NCBI GenBank assembly: GCA_050485405.1 | Contig: JBJHBI010000011.1 | Span: 16,638-80,637 of the forward strand | DNA from: Saliniramus sp050485405 | GTDB taxonomy: Bacteria > Pseudomonadota > Alphaproteobacteria > Rhizobiales > Beijerinckiaceae | DNA: 64,000 nucleotides | Direction: 5' to 3' | In this document: positions 1 to 8,198 of the stretch, one piece after another | How positions within the stretch are numbered: position 1 is the first letter of the stretch | Layout of the letters: each line of letters opens with the position of its first letter | The notes under the pieces: model-generated | What the model saw: the letters and a program-made list of their open reading frames with translations, nothing else | Databases searched by the model: none | What the model was told of the DNA's origin: nothing | Made by a program: the position numbers and the translations under genes

Positions 1-1475
1 CGATCCAGCTCGCCGGTGAGGTGAAGGCGAAGCGCAACCGCGTCAACACGCGCTCGGACTGGATGAATATCGAGCGCCAGCGCGGCATTTCGGTCATGAC
101 CTCGGTGATGACCTTCGAATATGACGGGCGCGTCTTCAACCTGCTCGACACGCCGGGCCACGAGGACTTCTCGGAAGACACCTACCGCACCCTCACCGCC
201 GTCGATTCCGCCATCATGGTGATCGATGCCGCCAAGGGTATCGAGGATCGCACGCGCAAGCTGTTCGAGGTCTGCCGCCTGCGCGACATCCCGATCGTCA
301 CCTTCATCAACAAAATGGACCGCGAGACGCGCGACCCGTTCGACCTGCTCGACGAGATCGAGAAGACGCTCGCCCTCGACACCGCGCCGGTGACCTGGCC
401 GATCGGGCGCGGCAAGGATTTCGCCGGCACCTACAACCTCGCCCAGAACACGATCCGCCGCCTCGACGAGGAAGCCGAGGCGACGAAGGTCTCCGGCCCG
501 GATGATCCGATCTTCGACGAATTGCTCTCGCAATATGATGTCCATGAGTGGCGCGAGGAGGTCGAACTCGCGCGCGAGGGCTTGCGCCCCTTCGATCTCG
601 CCGCCTTCCGCGAGGGGCATCTGAGCCCGGTCTTCTTCGGCAGCGCGCTGCGCAATTTCGGCGTGCGCGATCTGATCGACTCGCTCGGCGCCGTCGCGCC
701 GCCGCCACGCGCCCAGGAAGCCGAGGGGCGCACCGTCGAGGCAAACGAGCGCAAGATGACCGGCTTCATCTTCAAGATCCAGGCCAATATGGATCCCAAC
801 CACCGCGACCGCATCGCCTTCATGCGCGTGTGTTCCGGCAAGTTGACGCGCGGCATGAAGGCGAAGCTCGTGCGCACCGGCAAGCCGATCACGCTGTCGG
901 CGCCGCAATTCTTCTTCGCCCAGGACCGCGCCATCGCCGACGAGGCCTATGCCGGCGACGTGGTCGGCATCCCCAATCACGGGACCTTGCGCATCGGCGA
1001 TACGCTGAGCGAGGGCGAGGAGATCGTCTTCCGCGGCGTGCCTAGCTTCGCGCCGGAGATCATGCGCCGCGTCAAGATCGGCGATGCGATGAAGCAGAAG
1101 AAGCTGCGCGAGGCGTTGCAGCAACTCGCGGAGGAGGGCGTCGTCCAGCTCTTCATTCCCTTCGACGGCTCCGGCGCCATCGTCGGCGTGGTCGGCGCGC
1201 TGCAGCTCGACGTTCTCAAGGAGCGGCTCGGGGCGGAATACAATCTGCCGATCGATTACGAGCCCGTTCGCTTCAGCCTGTGCCGCTGGGTGGAGGCGGA
1301 TGATCGCGCCGAGCTCGACAAGTTCATGACCGCCAACACCTCGGCCATGGCCCATGATTTGGACGGCGCGCCCGTCTTCATGGCGCCGTCACCGTTCTCG
1401 TTGCAATACGACGCCGAGCGCTGGCCGGCGATCCGCTTCACCGATGTGAAGGATTATCAGCGCAAGGCCGATTGA
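1..1475 (+). CDS. prfC: Peptide chain release factor 3 (5' partial)
   Basis: RF3 is a cytosolic translational GTPase that removes RF1/RF2 from the ribosome after termination. The reading frame is already open at base 3, and 490 residues are visible. About 35 to 40 N-terminal residues, including the P-loop, lie outside the window. Visible G-domain parts are the RGISV switch region, DTPGHEDF (G3) and NKMDRE (G4). The central and C-terminal domains run to the stop at 1473-1475, matching the usual total of about 525-530 residues. The opening residues QLAGEVKAK match the conserved RF3 segment just after the P-loop helix. An ftsH-like gene follows 87 bp downstream on the same strand. The family call is secure. 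Confidence 0.95.
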   Translation, partial: IQLAGEVKAKRNRVNTRSDWMNIERQRGISVMTSVMTFEYDGRVFNLLDTPGHEDFSEDTYRTLTAVDSAIMVIDAAKGIEDRTRKLFEVCRLRDIPIVTFINKMDRETRDPFDLLDEIEKTLALDTAPVTWPIGRGKDFAGTYNLAQNTIRRLDEEAEATKVSGPDDPIFDELLSQYDVHEWREEVELAREGLRPFDLAAFREGHLSPVFFGSALRNFGVRDLIDSLGAVAPPPRAQEAEGRTVEANERKMTGFIFKIQANMDPNHRDRIAFMRVCSGKLTRGMKAKLVRTGKPITLSAPQFFFAQDRAIADEAYAGDVVGIPNHGTLRIGDTLSEGEEIVFRGVPSFAPEIMRRVKIGDAMKQKKLREALQQLAEEGVVQLFIPFDGSGAIVGVVGALQLDVLKERLGAEYNLPIDYEPVRFSLCRWVEADDRAELDKFMTANTSAMAHDLDGAPVFMAPSPFSLQYDAERWPAIRFTDVKDYQRKAD

Positions 1476-1562
1476 GCGCGGCCTACGTATGTTTCGCGAT
1501 GGCGGGCGGATGGTGCGGATGCCACAAGGGTAGCCGACGCAACCCACTCGCCCTTCGCCCCC

Positions 1563-3383
1563 ATGGACAAGAAAACACAGTTCAACATCTGGTACTGGGT
1601 CGCGGCCTTTGCCGGGCTCCTCGTGCTGCAATACTTCCTGACCACGGGGCAGGTCGCGCAGCTCAGCTATTCCGAATTCGAGCAGTATCTGCGCGAGGGC
1701 CGCATCGCGCAGGTGGAAGTCACCGAGCGCCATCTGCGTGGCCGCCTCGATCCGCCACTTATGGGGGGCGAGAGCCGGTTCTCGACGGTACGGGTCGAGC
1801 CTGAAATCGTCGACCGCCTCGCCCGGCACGATGTCGAGGTGGTCGGGCGCATCGAGGATACGTTCTTCCGCGATCTGCTTTCCTGGATGCTGCCGCTGCT
1901 GCTCTTCCTGGGCATCTGGATATTCCTCCTGCGCCGCATGGCCGGCGGCATGGGCGGGGGGATGATGCAGATCGGCAAGAGCAAGGCGAAGATCTATGTC
2001 CAGACCGATACCAAGGTCACCTTCGACGATGTCGCCGGTGTTGACGAAGCCAAGGACGAATTGAAGGAGATCGTCGATTTCCTGAAAGACCCGGTCGATT
2101 ACTCGCGGCTCGGCGGACATATGCCCAAGGGCGTGCTCCTCGTCGGCCCACCCGGCACCGGCAAGACCCTGATCGCGCGCGCCGTGGCGGGCGAGGCGCA
2201 GGTGCCGTTCTTCTCGATCTCGGGCTCGGAATTCGTCGAGATGTTCGTGGGCGTGGGTGCCGCGCGCGTGCGCGATCTGTTCGAGCAGGCTCGCAAGCAC
2301 GCGCCGGCCATCATCTTCATCGACGAGCTCGACGCGCTCGGGCGGGCGCGCGGCGCGGGGCCGAGCATGGGTGGCCATGACGAGAAGGAGCAGACGCTCA
2401 ACCAGCTTCTCGTCGAGCTCGACGGTTTCGACGCCTCGCTCGGCGTGGTGCTGCTGGCCGCGACGAACCGCCCGGAAATCCTCGATCCCGCACTCCTGCG
2501 CGCCGGGCGCTTCGACCGGCAGGTGCTGGTCGACCGTCCCGACAAGATCGGCCGCGCGCAGATCCTGCGCGTCCATATGAAGAAAGCCAAGCTCGCCCGC
2601 GATGTCGAGGCGGAGGACGTTGCGGCGCTGACGCCGGGTTTCACCGGGGCGGATCTCGCCAATCTCGTCAACGAGGCGACGCTCCTCGCCACTCGCCGCA
2701 AGGCGGATGCGGTGACGATGGAGGATTTCAACAACGCGATCGAGCGCATCGTCGCGGGCCTCGAGAAGCGCAACCGGTTGCTCAATCCGAAGGAGCGCGA
2801 GGTCGTCGCCTATCACGAAATGGGTCACGCGCTGGTGGCGCTGGCACTTCCGGGCGTCGATCCCGTCCATAAGGTCTCGATCATTCCCCGTGGCGTGGGT
2901 GCGCTCGGCTATACCATCCAGCGCCCGACGGAGGATCGCTTCCTGATGACCCGCGAGGAGCTGCTCGATAAAATGGCAGTGCTGCTCGGGGGCAGGGCGG
3001 CGGAATGGATCGTCTTCGGGCACCTCTCCACCGGCGCGGCGGATGATCTGGGGCGGGTCACCGACATCGCCCGCGCCATGGTCACGCGCTACGGCATGTC
3101 GGAGAAGCTTGGCCATGTTGCGCTGGAAAAGGAGCAGCGCGGCTTCCTCTCGCCGGGCGGCTATGGTTACGGCAACGGTCGCGAATATGGCGACGCCACC
3201 GCCGATGCCGTCGATGCGGAAGTGCGCGCCATCATCGATACGGCTTTCGCCCGCACCGTCCGGCTGCTCGAAGCAAATCGCGCGATGCTCGATAGGACAG
3301 CCAAACGGCTTCTGGAACTGGAGACGCTCGATGCGAGTGCGCTTGCGCAGATGATCGGCGAACTGAGGCTCGCACCGGCGTAA
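1563..3383 (+). CDS. FtsH/Yme1-type ATP-dependent zinc metalloprotease
   Basis: Membrane-anchored AAA+ protease of 606 residues. It has two N-terminal membrane segments (about residues 9-27 and 105-125) with a short periplasmic part between them. The AAA module has Walker A GPPGTGKT (195-202), Walker B IIFIDE (250-255) and the second region of homology around RAGRFDRQ. The zinc protease site is HEMGH (418-422), with the third ligand probably Asp in GAADD (491-495). Typical FtsH has HEAGH, so the Ala-to-Met change and the divergent N-terminal part suggest a paralogue rather than the housekeeping copy, which is usually next to tilS or hflKC. Known role of the family: degradation of damaged or short-lived membrane and cytosolic proteins. 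Confidence 0.93.
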   Translation: MDKKTQFNIWYWVAAFAGLLVLQYFLTTGQVAQLSYSEFEQYLREGRIAQVEVTERHLRGRLDPPLMGGESRFSTVRVEPEIVDRLARHDVEVVGRIEDTFFRDLLSWMLPLLLFLGIWIFLLRRMAGGMGGGMMQIGKSKAKIYVQTDTKVTFDDVAGVDEAKDELKEIVDFLKDPVDYSRLGGHMPKGVLLVGPPGTGKTLIARAVAGEAQVPFFSISGSEFVEMFVGVGAARVRDLFEQARKHAPAIIFIDELDALGRARGAGPSMGGHDEKEQTLNQLLVELDGFDASLGVVLLAATNRPEILDPALLRAGRFDRQVLVDRPDKIGRAQILRVHMKKAKLARDVEAEDVAALTPGFTGADLANLVNEATLLATRRKADAVTMEDFNNAIERIVAGLEKRNRLLNPKEREVVAYHEMGHALVALALPGVDPVHKVSIIPRGVGALGYTIQRPTEDRFLMTREELLDKMAVLLGGRAAEWIVFGHLSTGAADDLGRVTDIARAMVTRYGMSEKLGHVALEKEQRGFLSPGGYGYGNGREYGDATADAVDAEVRAIIDTAFARTVRLLEANRAMLDRTAKRLLELETLDASALAQMIGELRLAPA

Positions 3384-3386
3384 ACG

Positions 3387-3416
3387 AAAAACCGCCCGGT
3401 ATCGGACCGGGCGGTT
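3387..3416 (-). terminator. Intrinsic terminator of the fasciclin gene
   Basis: A 10-bp stem (AACCGCCCGG at 3390-3399, CCGGGCGGTT at 3407-3416) with a 7-base loop. Read on the minus strand it is followed by a T-rich run (complement of 3387-3391), as expected for the end of the fasciclin gene at 3441. On the plus strand there is no T-run, so it is a weaker stop for the ftsH-like gene ending at 3383. Confidence 0.75.
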
Positions 3417-3440
3417 CGCGTCATTCGAATGGGGCGATCA

Positions 3441-3917
3441 TCACTCGGGGATGAGGACCGTGTCGATCACGTGGATCACGCCGTTGGAGGCTTCCACGTC
3501 GGCGGTCACGACCATCGCCTCGCCGACACGTACGCCGTCCGTGGCGTCGATGGCGAGCTCGGAGCCCTCGACGGTCTCGACCGAGAGGCTCTGGCCGGCG
3601 ATGTCGGAGGACATCACGGCGCCGGGGATGACGTGATAAGTGAGGATGGAGACGAGCTGGTCGCGGTTCTCTTCTTCCAGAAGGCTCTCGACCGTGCCCT
3701 CGGGCAGCGCCGCGAAGGCCTCATCGGTGGGTGCGAAGACGGTGAAGGGGCCTTCGCCCCGCAGGGTTTCGACGAGCCCGGCAGCCTCGACGGCGGCGAC
3801 GAGGGTCTCGAAGGAACCTGCAGCGATTGCAGTATCGACGATGTCATCGGCCTGAGCAACGGAAACCGACATAAGCATAGCCGCCGAAGCAGCAGTGATC
3901 GTCTTGCCAAAACGCAT
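3441..3917 (-). CDS. Secreted fasciclin (FAS1) domain protein
   Basis: A 158-residue protein with a cleavable signal peptide (about residues 1-23, ending SVAQA) and a single FAS1 domain. The H1 box reads TVFAPTDEAFAAL and the H2 box reads NGVIHVIDTVLIP. The family is linked to adhesion or matrix interactions at the cell surface, but the ligand cannot be predicted. The start is preceded by a strong GAGAGGAAAC site. The gene stands alone: the gene to its left is on the other strand and converges on a shared terminator, and the next one is divergent. A small inverted repeat, GCGTGT/ACACGC at 3944-3961, lies just upstream. Confidence 0.93.
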   Translation of the reverse strand: MRFGKTITAASAAMLMSVSVAQADDIVDTAIAAGSFETLVAAVEAAGLVETLRGEGPFTVFAPTDEAFAALPEGTVESLLEEENRDQLVSILTYHVIPGAVMSSDIAGQSLSVETVEGSELAIDATDGVRVGEAMVVTADVEASNGVIHVIDTVLIPE

Positions 3918-4202
3918 TTTCGTTTCCTCTCATCAGAGTTGAAGCGTGTTGCTACACACGCGATGACTTACGTCTCGGGAGAAAAGTCGGATGACGAAAA
4001 ACTGGTAAACTCGCAATAACATCGCCGTGATGCGGATGTGAGTTTTTCGTGAGGTGTGCCGGAATCCGCGCGCAGGGGGTTGGCCACCGGCACCGGAACG
4101 TGCTTCCCTACCGTTCGGCAACAAGCGGTTTTCGCGGTCGCACGCGGTGGAAGAGGCGGCCAGGGGAGCGGCTTGCGGGAAATCCGTAGAGGAGGGGGCA
4201 GC

Positions 4203-4766
4203 ATGCTGAGGCGCGTCGGACGTTGCGTTCGCGGATATGTCGGACATGGCCGCGAAGCGGCGCAGCTCTCGCCGGCGATCCCGATGAGGATTTGCGCGAG
4301 CCTTGCAGCGCTTCTCTTCGCGCTCGTCGTCATGCTCCCGGGCGTCGCCCGCGCCGAGACGCCGATCCTGCTGATCACCGGCGCCGTGTCGCAGGAGGCG
4401 CCGGTCTCCTTCACGCGGGCGGATCTCGAGGCGCTGCCGCAGCACGTCATCGAGACGCAGACCGTCGTCACTGACGGGGTGCGCCGGTTCGAGGGGCCGC
4501 TGATGCGCGATCTCCTCGCCCATGTCGGGGCCGATGGTGACGAGATCGTCGCGCTCGCGCTCAACGATTACGAGATCACCATTCCCATGGCCGATTTCAT
4601 TGATTACGACGTCGTCGCCGCGCTGACGATGGATGGCGAGCGGCTCTCGCCGCGCGATCGTGGGCCGATCTGGATCGTCTATCCCCGTGACGATCATCCT
4701 GCACTCCAGGATATCCGCTACGATTACCGCTGGGTGTGGCAACTCGCGAGCCTCGAAGTCCGATGA
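4203..4766 (+). CDS. Exported molybdopterin-binding-fold protein (sensor partner?)
   Basis: A 187-residue protein of the oxidoreductase molybdopterin-binding (SUOX-like) fold. A long N-terminus with a hydrophobic stretch (about residues 29-49, ending GVARAE) suggests export. The mature part contains RFEGPLMRDLLAHVG and LNDYEITIPMADF, typical of small stand-alone members of this fold. No conserved Cys that would coordinate molybdenum is visible in the mature part, so it may bind a ligand without being an enzyme. The start at 4203 follows GAGGAGGGGG; an internal Met at 4287 is an alternative and would give a shorter signal peptide. The stop overlaps the kinase start by 4 bases, so the two are translationally coupled. 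Confidence 0.75.
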   Translation: MLRRVGRCVRGYVGHGREAAQLSPAIPMRICASLAALLFALVVMLPGVARAETPILLITGAVSQEAPVSFTRADLEALPQHVIETQTVVTDGVRRFEGPLMRDLLAHVGADGDEIVALALNDYEITIPMADFIDYDVVAALTMDGERLSPRDRGPIWIVYPRDDHPALQDIRYDYRWVWQLASLEVR

Positions 4767-6301
4767 CCCGGGCCGGCCCCTTTCTGCGCAGCTATGGTGG
4801 GCCGGTGCTGCTCATCGGGCTGTGCGTGGGGCTATTGATCTTCGCCCTCTGGCGGCTCGCCGTGATCGAGCGCGACATGCGCATCGAGGCGACGGAAAAC
4901 ATGCTCTGGGTGATCAGCCAGACGCAGATGGAGGCCCTGCGGCTCGACAAGGCGCTCTCCGATCACGCGCGTGGCGTCGGCGACGAGGATCGCGTCGTGC
5001 TCCGCTACGCCCTGCTGCTCTCGCGTCTCGATCTCCTGCTTCAGGGCCCGCAACAGCGATATCTGGAGCGGATCGGGTCCTACGCGTCGATCGCGGCGGG
5101 TGATACCGCAATCCGAGACGCGGATCCGGAACTGGTTGTCGGTGATGCGGCGGCATTCGCGGCGGCGCGCGAGCGGCTCGAGGACAGCCTCGGTGATCTC
5201 CATGCCACGCTGAACCGTGCGGCCAATGAAACCATGGTGCGCGAATGGGAGGCGATCGCCGCGCGGCTCGACGCTTATCGCGCAGCGGTGTGGCAGGTGA
5301 TCGGATCGGTGATCGGTGTGCTCGCGGGCTGGCTGATGATCGGCTGGCGGCTCATCGCGAACGAGCGACGGCTGCGACGCGCCGAGGAGGCGCGCAGCCG
5401 CGCGCTCACCCTTGAGCAGGCTCTGCGTCGGGAAAAAGCGGTGAGCGCCTATTACCGCGACTTCGCAGCGATCGTCTCGCACCAGTTCCGCACACCGCTT
5501 GCCATCATCGATAGTGCGATGCAGCGCCTCGTGCGCCGTGGCGAAGCGGTGACGGGCGCTGATGTCGCGCGTCGCGAAGGGCCGATCCGCGACGCGATCC
5601 ACCGTCTCACCCGCCTCGTCGACACCGCCCTGCTCGCCGGGCGGCTCGATAGCGGGCAGGTGAGCGTGAAGCCGCGCCATTGCGATCTCGCCGCGATCGC
5701 CCGCGAATGCTGCGCGCAGTTTCGCGCGCTCAACCCCGATCGCGATATCCGCTTCGCCAGCGCCGTTGCGGTGACGACGGCCTGGTGCGACCGGGAACTC
5801 GTAGATCACATCCTGGCCAATCTGATCGCGAATGCGCTGAAATACAGTCCGGAAGCGGCTCCGGTGGAGCTTCGCCTCTATAATTGCGGCGCGCAGATCG
5901 CCGTCGCGGTCACGGATTACGGTCCGGGCGTCGCACAGGCCGATCGCCCGCACGTGTTCGAACGGTTCTATCGCGGCGAGGCGGGTGGCCATACCGAGGG
6001 CAGCGGGCTCGGTTTGTCGCTGGCGCGCGATCTCGCCCGCTTGCAGGGCGGTGATCTGACCTTCGAGACATGGACCGGGCGCGGCAGCGTCTTTACGCTG
6101 AGCCTGCCGCGCATGTTCGATCCGGACATGGCCCTGGGGGACGGTGAGAAGGAACGGCAGGTGGCTGACATGCAGAGCGAGGATGCGCAAGCGGGAGACG
6201 ACCAGGCCCTGGACGAACAGGCTGGAAAATCGGGCGTCGATAACTCGGATCTGGAGAATCTGGAACCGGAGCAAACCGACGAGAAGGAGCCGGCGCGATG
6301 A
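4763..6301 (+). CDS. Membrane sensor histidine kinase
   Basis: A 512-residue kinase with two membrane helices (about residues 13-33 and 175-196) flanking a periplasmic, mainly helical sensor region of about 140 residues. The H-box is SHQFRTPL with phospho-acceptor His240. The N-box (ANLIANALKYSPEA), G1 (TDYGPGVA) and G2 (GSGLGLSLAR) are all intact, so it should be catalytically active. The last 60 or so residues form an acidic, glutamine-rich, probably disordered tail that is unusual for the family. It overlaps the exported pterin-fold gene upstream and the response regulator downstream by ATGA. This suggests that the upstream protein supplies the periplasmic signal. The cognate partner is almost certainly the next gene. 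Confidence 0.9.
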   Translation: MTRAGPFLRSYGGPVLLIGLCVGLLIFALWRLAVIERDMRIEATENMLWVISQTQMEALRLDKALSDHARGVGDEDRVVLRYALLLSRLDLLLQGPQQRYLERIGSYASIAAGDTAIRDADPELVVGDAAAFAAARERLEDSLGDLHATLNRAANETMVREWEAIAARLDAYRAAVWQVIGSVIGVLAGWLMIGWRLIANERRLRRAEEARSRALTLEQALRREKAVSAYYRDFAAIVSHQFRTPLAIIDSAMQRLVRRGEAVTGADVARREGPIRDAIHRLTRLVDTALLAGRLDSGQVSVKPRHCDLAAIARECCAQFRALNPDRDIRFASAVAVTTAWCDRELVDHILANLIANALKYSPEAAPVELRLYNCGAQIAVAVTDYGPGVAQADRPHVFERFYRGEAGGHTEGSGLGLSLARDLARLQGGDLTFETWTGRGSVFTLSLPRMFDPDMALGDGEKERQVADMQSEDAQAGDDQALDEQAGKSGVDNSDLENLEPEQTDEKEPAR

Positions 6302-7407
6302 ACGCGACCCCGCTGATTCTGTGTTGTGAGGACGAGGCGGAGCTCCGCCGCGACATCATCGAGGAATTGTCCGAGGCCGGGTACCGCACCGTAGAGGCCG
6401 CCGACGGGGAGGAGGCGCTCGCGCAACTCGCCGCCTGCCGTCCTGATCTCACCCTGTGCGACATCACCATGCCGCGCCTCGACGGCTACGGCGTGCTCTC
6501 GCGGGTGAGGCGCGACCATCCCGAACTCGCGCACATGCCCTTCGTCTTCCTCACGGTCTTCGCCGATCCCACCGACATGGTCGAGGGCAAGCGGGCGGGG
6601 GCCGACGATTATCTCGTGAAGCCGATCGATTACGATCTGCTGCTCGCCACCGTCGAGGCGCGCCTGCGAGAGATCGCGCGCTGGCGCTCGCACGAGGCAG
6701 ACGCCATGGCGCAGTCACGCGCCGCGCTCGACGCGATGCGCGGCGAAAGAGCGCTCGCCGTGCTCGACACCATCGCGACGGGGATCGTGCTCATGGGCGG
6801 CGGCGGGCGCAGCCTGCATTGCAACGCGGCTGCCGCCCAGCTCCTCGAAACGCGCTACGGCTGGACCGACAGGACGCGTCTGCCGCACGGTTTCGGCGGT
6901 GCGGATCTGCGCGATCTTTTGGAGGAAGCCGGGCAGGCGAGCCGGGTGGGGGAGGCTTATTCGGGAGCGATGGCGATCGATCCTTCCTCCGAGATGCCGG
7001 AAGCGGGTTCCCTGATGGCGCTGGTCGTGGCTTTGCCCGGGCAGACGGCCGAGGCGCAAGGCGATCGGCCGATCGAGGCGCAGGTCGCGCTGTTTCTGGT
7101 CGATACCGCCCGCCGCACGCGTCTTTCCGATACGATGCTCGCCCAGGTCTTCGGTCTGACACCGACCGAGAGCGCCGTCGCCGGGCGGCTGGCCGCCGGT
7201 GAGCGGCTGGATGCGATCGCGAGCGAGCTCGGCATATCGCAGACGACAGTGTCGTTCCACCTGCGCAACATCTTCGGGAAGACGCGCACCAACCGGCAGG
7301 CCGATCTCGTCGCTCTGATGCTCTGTGCGCCGGTTCTCGGCGGCTGCGGCGCCTCCGCGATCGATCCGGGTGCCGATACCACGCTTGCGCCCACCGCCCG
7401 CCTTTGA
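6298..7407 (+). CDS. Response regulator, REC-PAS-LuxR HTH
   Basis: A 369-residue regulator. Residues 1-125 form a receiver with acidic pair Glu11/Asp12, phospho-acceptor Asp55 and the conserved Lys in YLVKPID. The middle (about 145-205) reads like a PAS domain: VLDTIATGIVLM, then a GGGGRSLHCNAAAAQLLE segment. The C-terminus (about 275-345) is a LuxR/NarL-type helix-turn-helix (TPTESAVAGRLAAGE, then SQTTVSFHLRNIFGKT). NarL-type regulators are normally about 210 residues with no PAS between the domains, so this one may sense a second, cytosolic signal. Its start overlaps the kinase stop by 4 bases. Target genes cannot be told from the sequence. Confidence 0.88.
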   Translation: MNATPLILCCEDEAELRRDIIEELSEAGYRTVEAADGEEALAQLAACRPDLTLCDITMPRLDGYGVLSRVRRDHPELAHMPFVFLTVFADPTDMVEGKRAGADDYLVKPIDYDLLLATVEARLREIARWRSHEADAMAQSRAALDAMRGERALAVLDTIATGIVLMGGGGRSLHCNAAAAQLLETRYGWTDRTRLPHGFGGADLRDLLEEAGQASRVGEAYSGAMAIDPSSEMPEAGSLMALVVALPGQTAEAQGDRPIEAQVALFLVDTARRTRLSDTMLAQVFGLTPTESAVAGRLAAGERLDAIASELGISQTTVSFHLRNIFGKTRTNRQADLVALMLCAPVLGGCGASAIDPGADTTLAPTARL

Positions 7408-7442
7408 CACTGTGGCGCGGTTTTCGTGGAGGAAGAGCGGCA

Positions 7443-8174
7443 ATGATCAAGGCAATCGTGACGGGGCATTCGCGCGGGTTGGGTTCCGGTATAGCGCAGG
7501 CGCTGCTCGCGCGTGATGCCACGGTTCTCGGCGTATCGCGCCGCCCCAATGCCGCGCTGGCGGAGCGTTTCGCCGAGAATCTGCAAGAAGTCACCCTCGA
7601 TCTCGCCGATGCCGAAGCGGCGCGCGCCTGGCTCGAAAGCTCCGCCTTCGCCGATTTCCTCGCGGATGCGCAGACCGCGATCCTGATCAACAATGCTGGC
7701 ATCGTCCAGCCGATCGGCCCGAGCGGGAGCCTCGATCTCGCGACGATCGGGCAGGCGGTGACCCTCAATATCGCCGGGCCGCTAATGGCGGCCAACGCCT
7801 TCATCGCCGCGACGGACAAGGTCGCGGACCGGCGGATCATGCATATTTCGAGCGGCGCAGGGCGGCGCCCGATGCCGGGCTGGTCGATCTATTGCGCCAC
7901 CAAGGCCGCGCTCGATCATCACGCCCGCGCGCTCGCCGCCGATACCGTGCCCCACCTCGCCATCGAGAGCCTCGCCCCCGGCGTGATCGACACGGACATG
8001 CAGGGCGAGATCCGCGCCACGACGCCGGAGCAGTTCACGCTGCGCGAGCAATTCGTCGCCCTCAAGCAGAACAACGATCTGTCGAGCCCGCAGAGCTGCG
8101 GCGAGGCGATCGTCGCGCATCTGCTCGGCCCGCGATTCGGGACCGAGGTGATCACCGATATCCGGCAGTTGTGA
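7443..8174 (+). CDS. SDR-family NAD(P)-dependent oxidoreductase
   Basis: A 243-residue short-chain dehydrogenase. The nucleotide-binding motif is TGHSRGLG near the N-terminus, NNAG follows at about residue 80, and the catalytic Ser and YxxxK (YCATK) are present in the second half. The C-terminal region resembles the benzil/sepiapterin reductase-like branch (YueD type), but the substrate is not predictable. The start at 7443 is chosen because GGAGGAAG lies just before it; an in-frame Met at 7404 has no such site. It lies 36 bp after the response regulator gene on the same strand and converges on glcF. Confidence 0.88.
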   Translation: MIKAIVTGHSRGLGSGIAQALLARDATVLGVSRRPNAALAERFAENLQEVTLDLADAEAARAWLESSAFADFLADAQTAILINNAGIVQPIGPSGSLDLATIGQAVTLNIAGPLMAANAFIAATDKVADRRIMHISSGAGRRPMPGWSIYCATKAALDHHARALAADTVPHLAIESLAPGVIDTDMQGEIRATTPEQFTLREQFVALKQNNDLSSPQSCGEAIVAHLLGPRFGTEVITDIRQL

Positions 8175-8198
8175 CGCCGATCCGGCCCGCGGCGATCT

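Noticed and set aside
1389..3116. Open frame of 575 codons on the minus strand
   Set aside because: Antisense to the FtsH-type gene, without recognisable domain.
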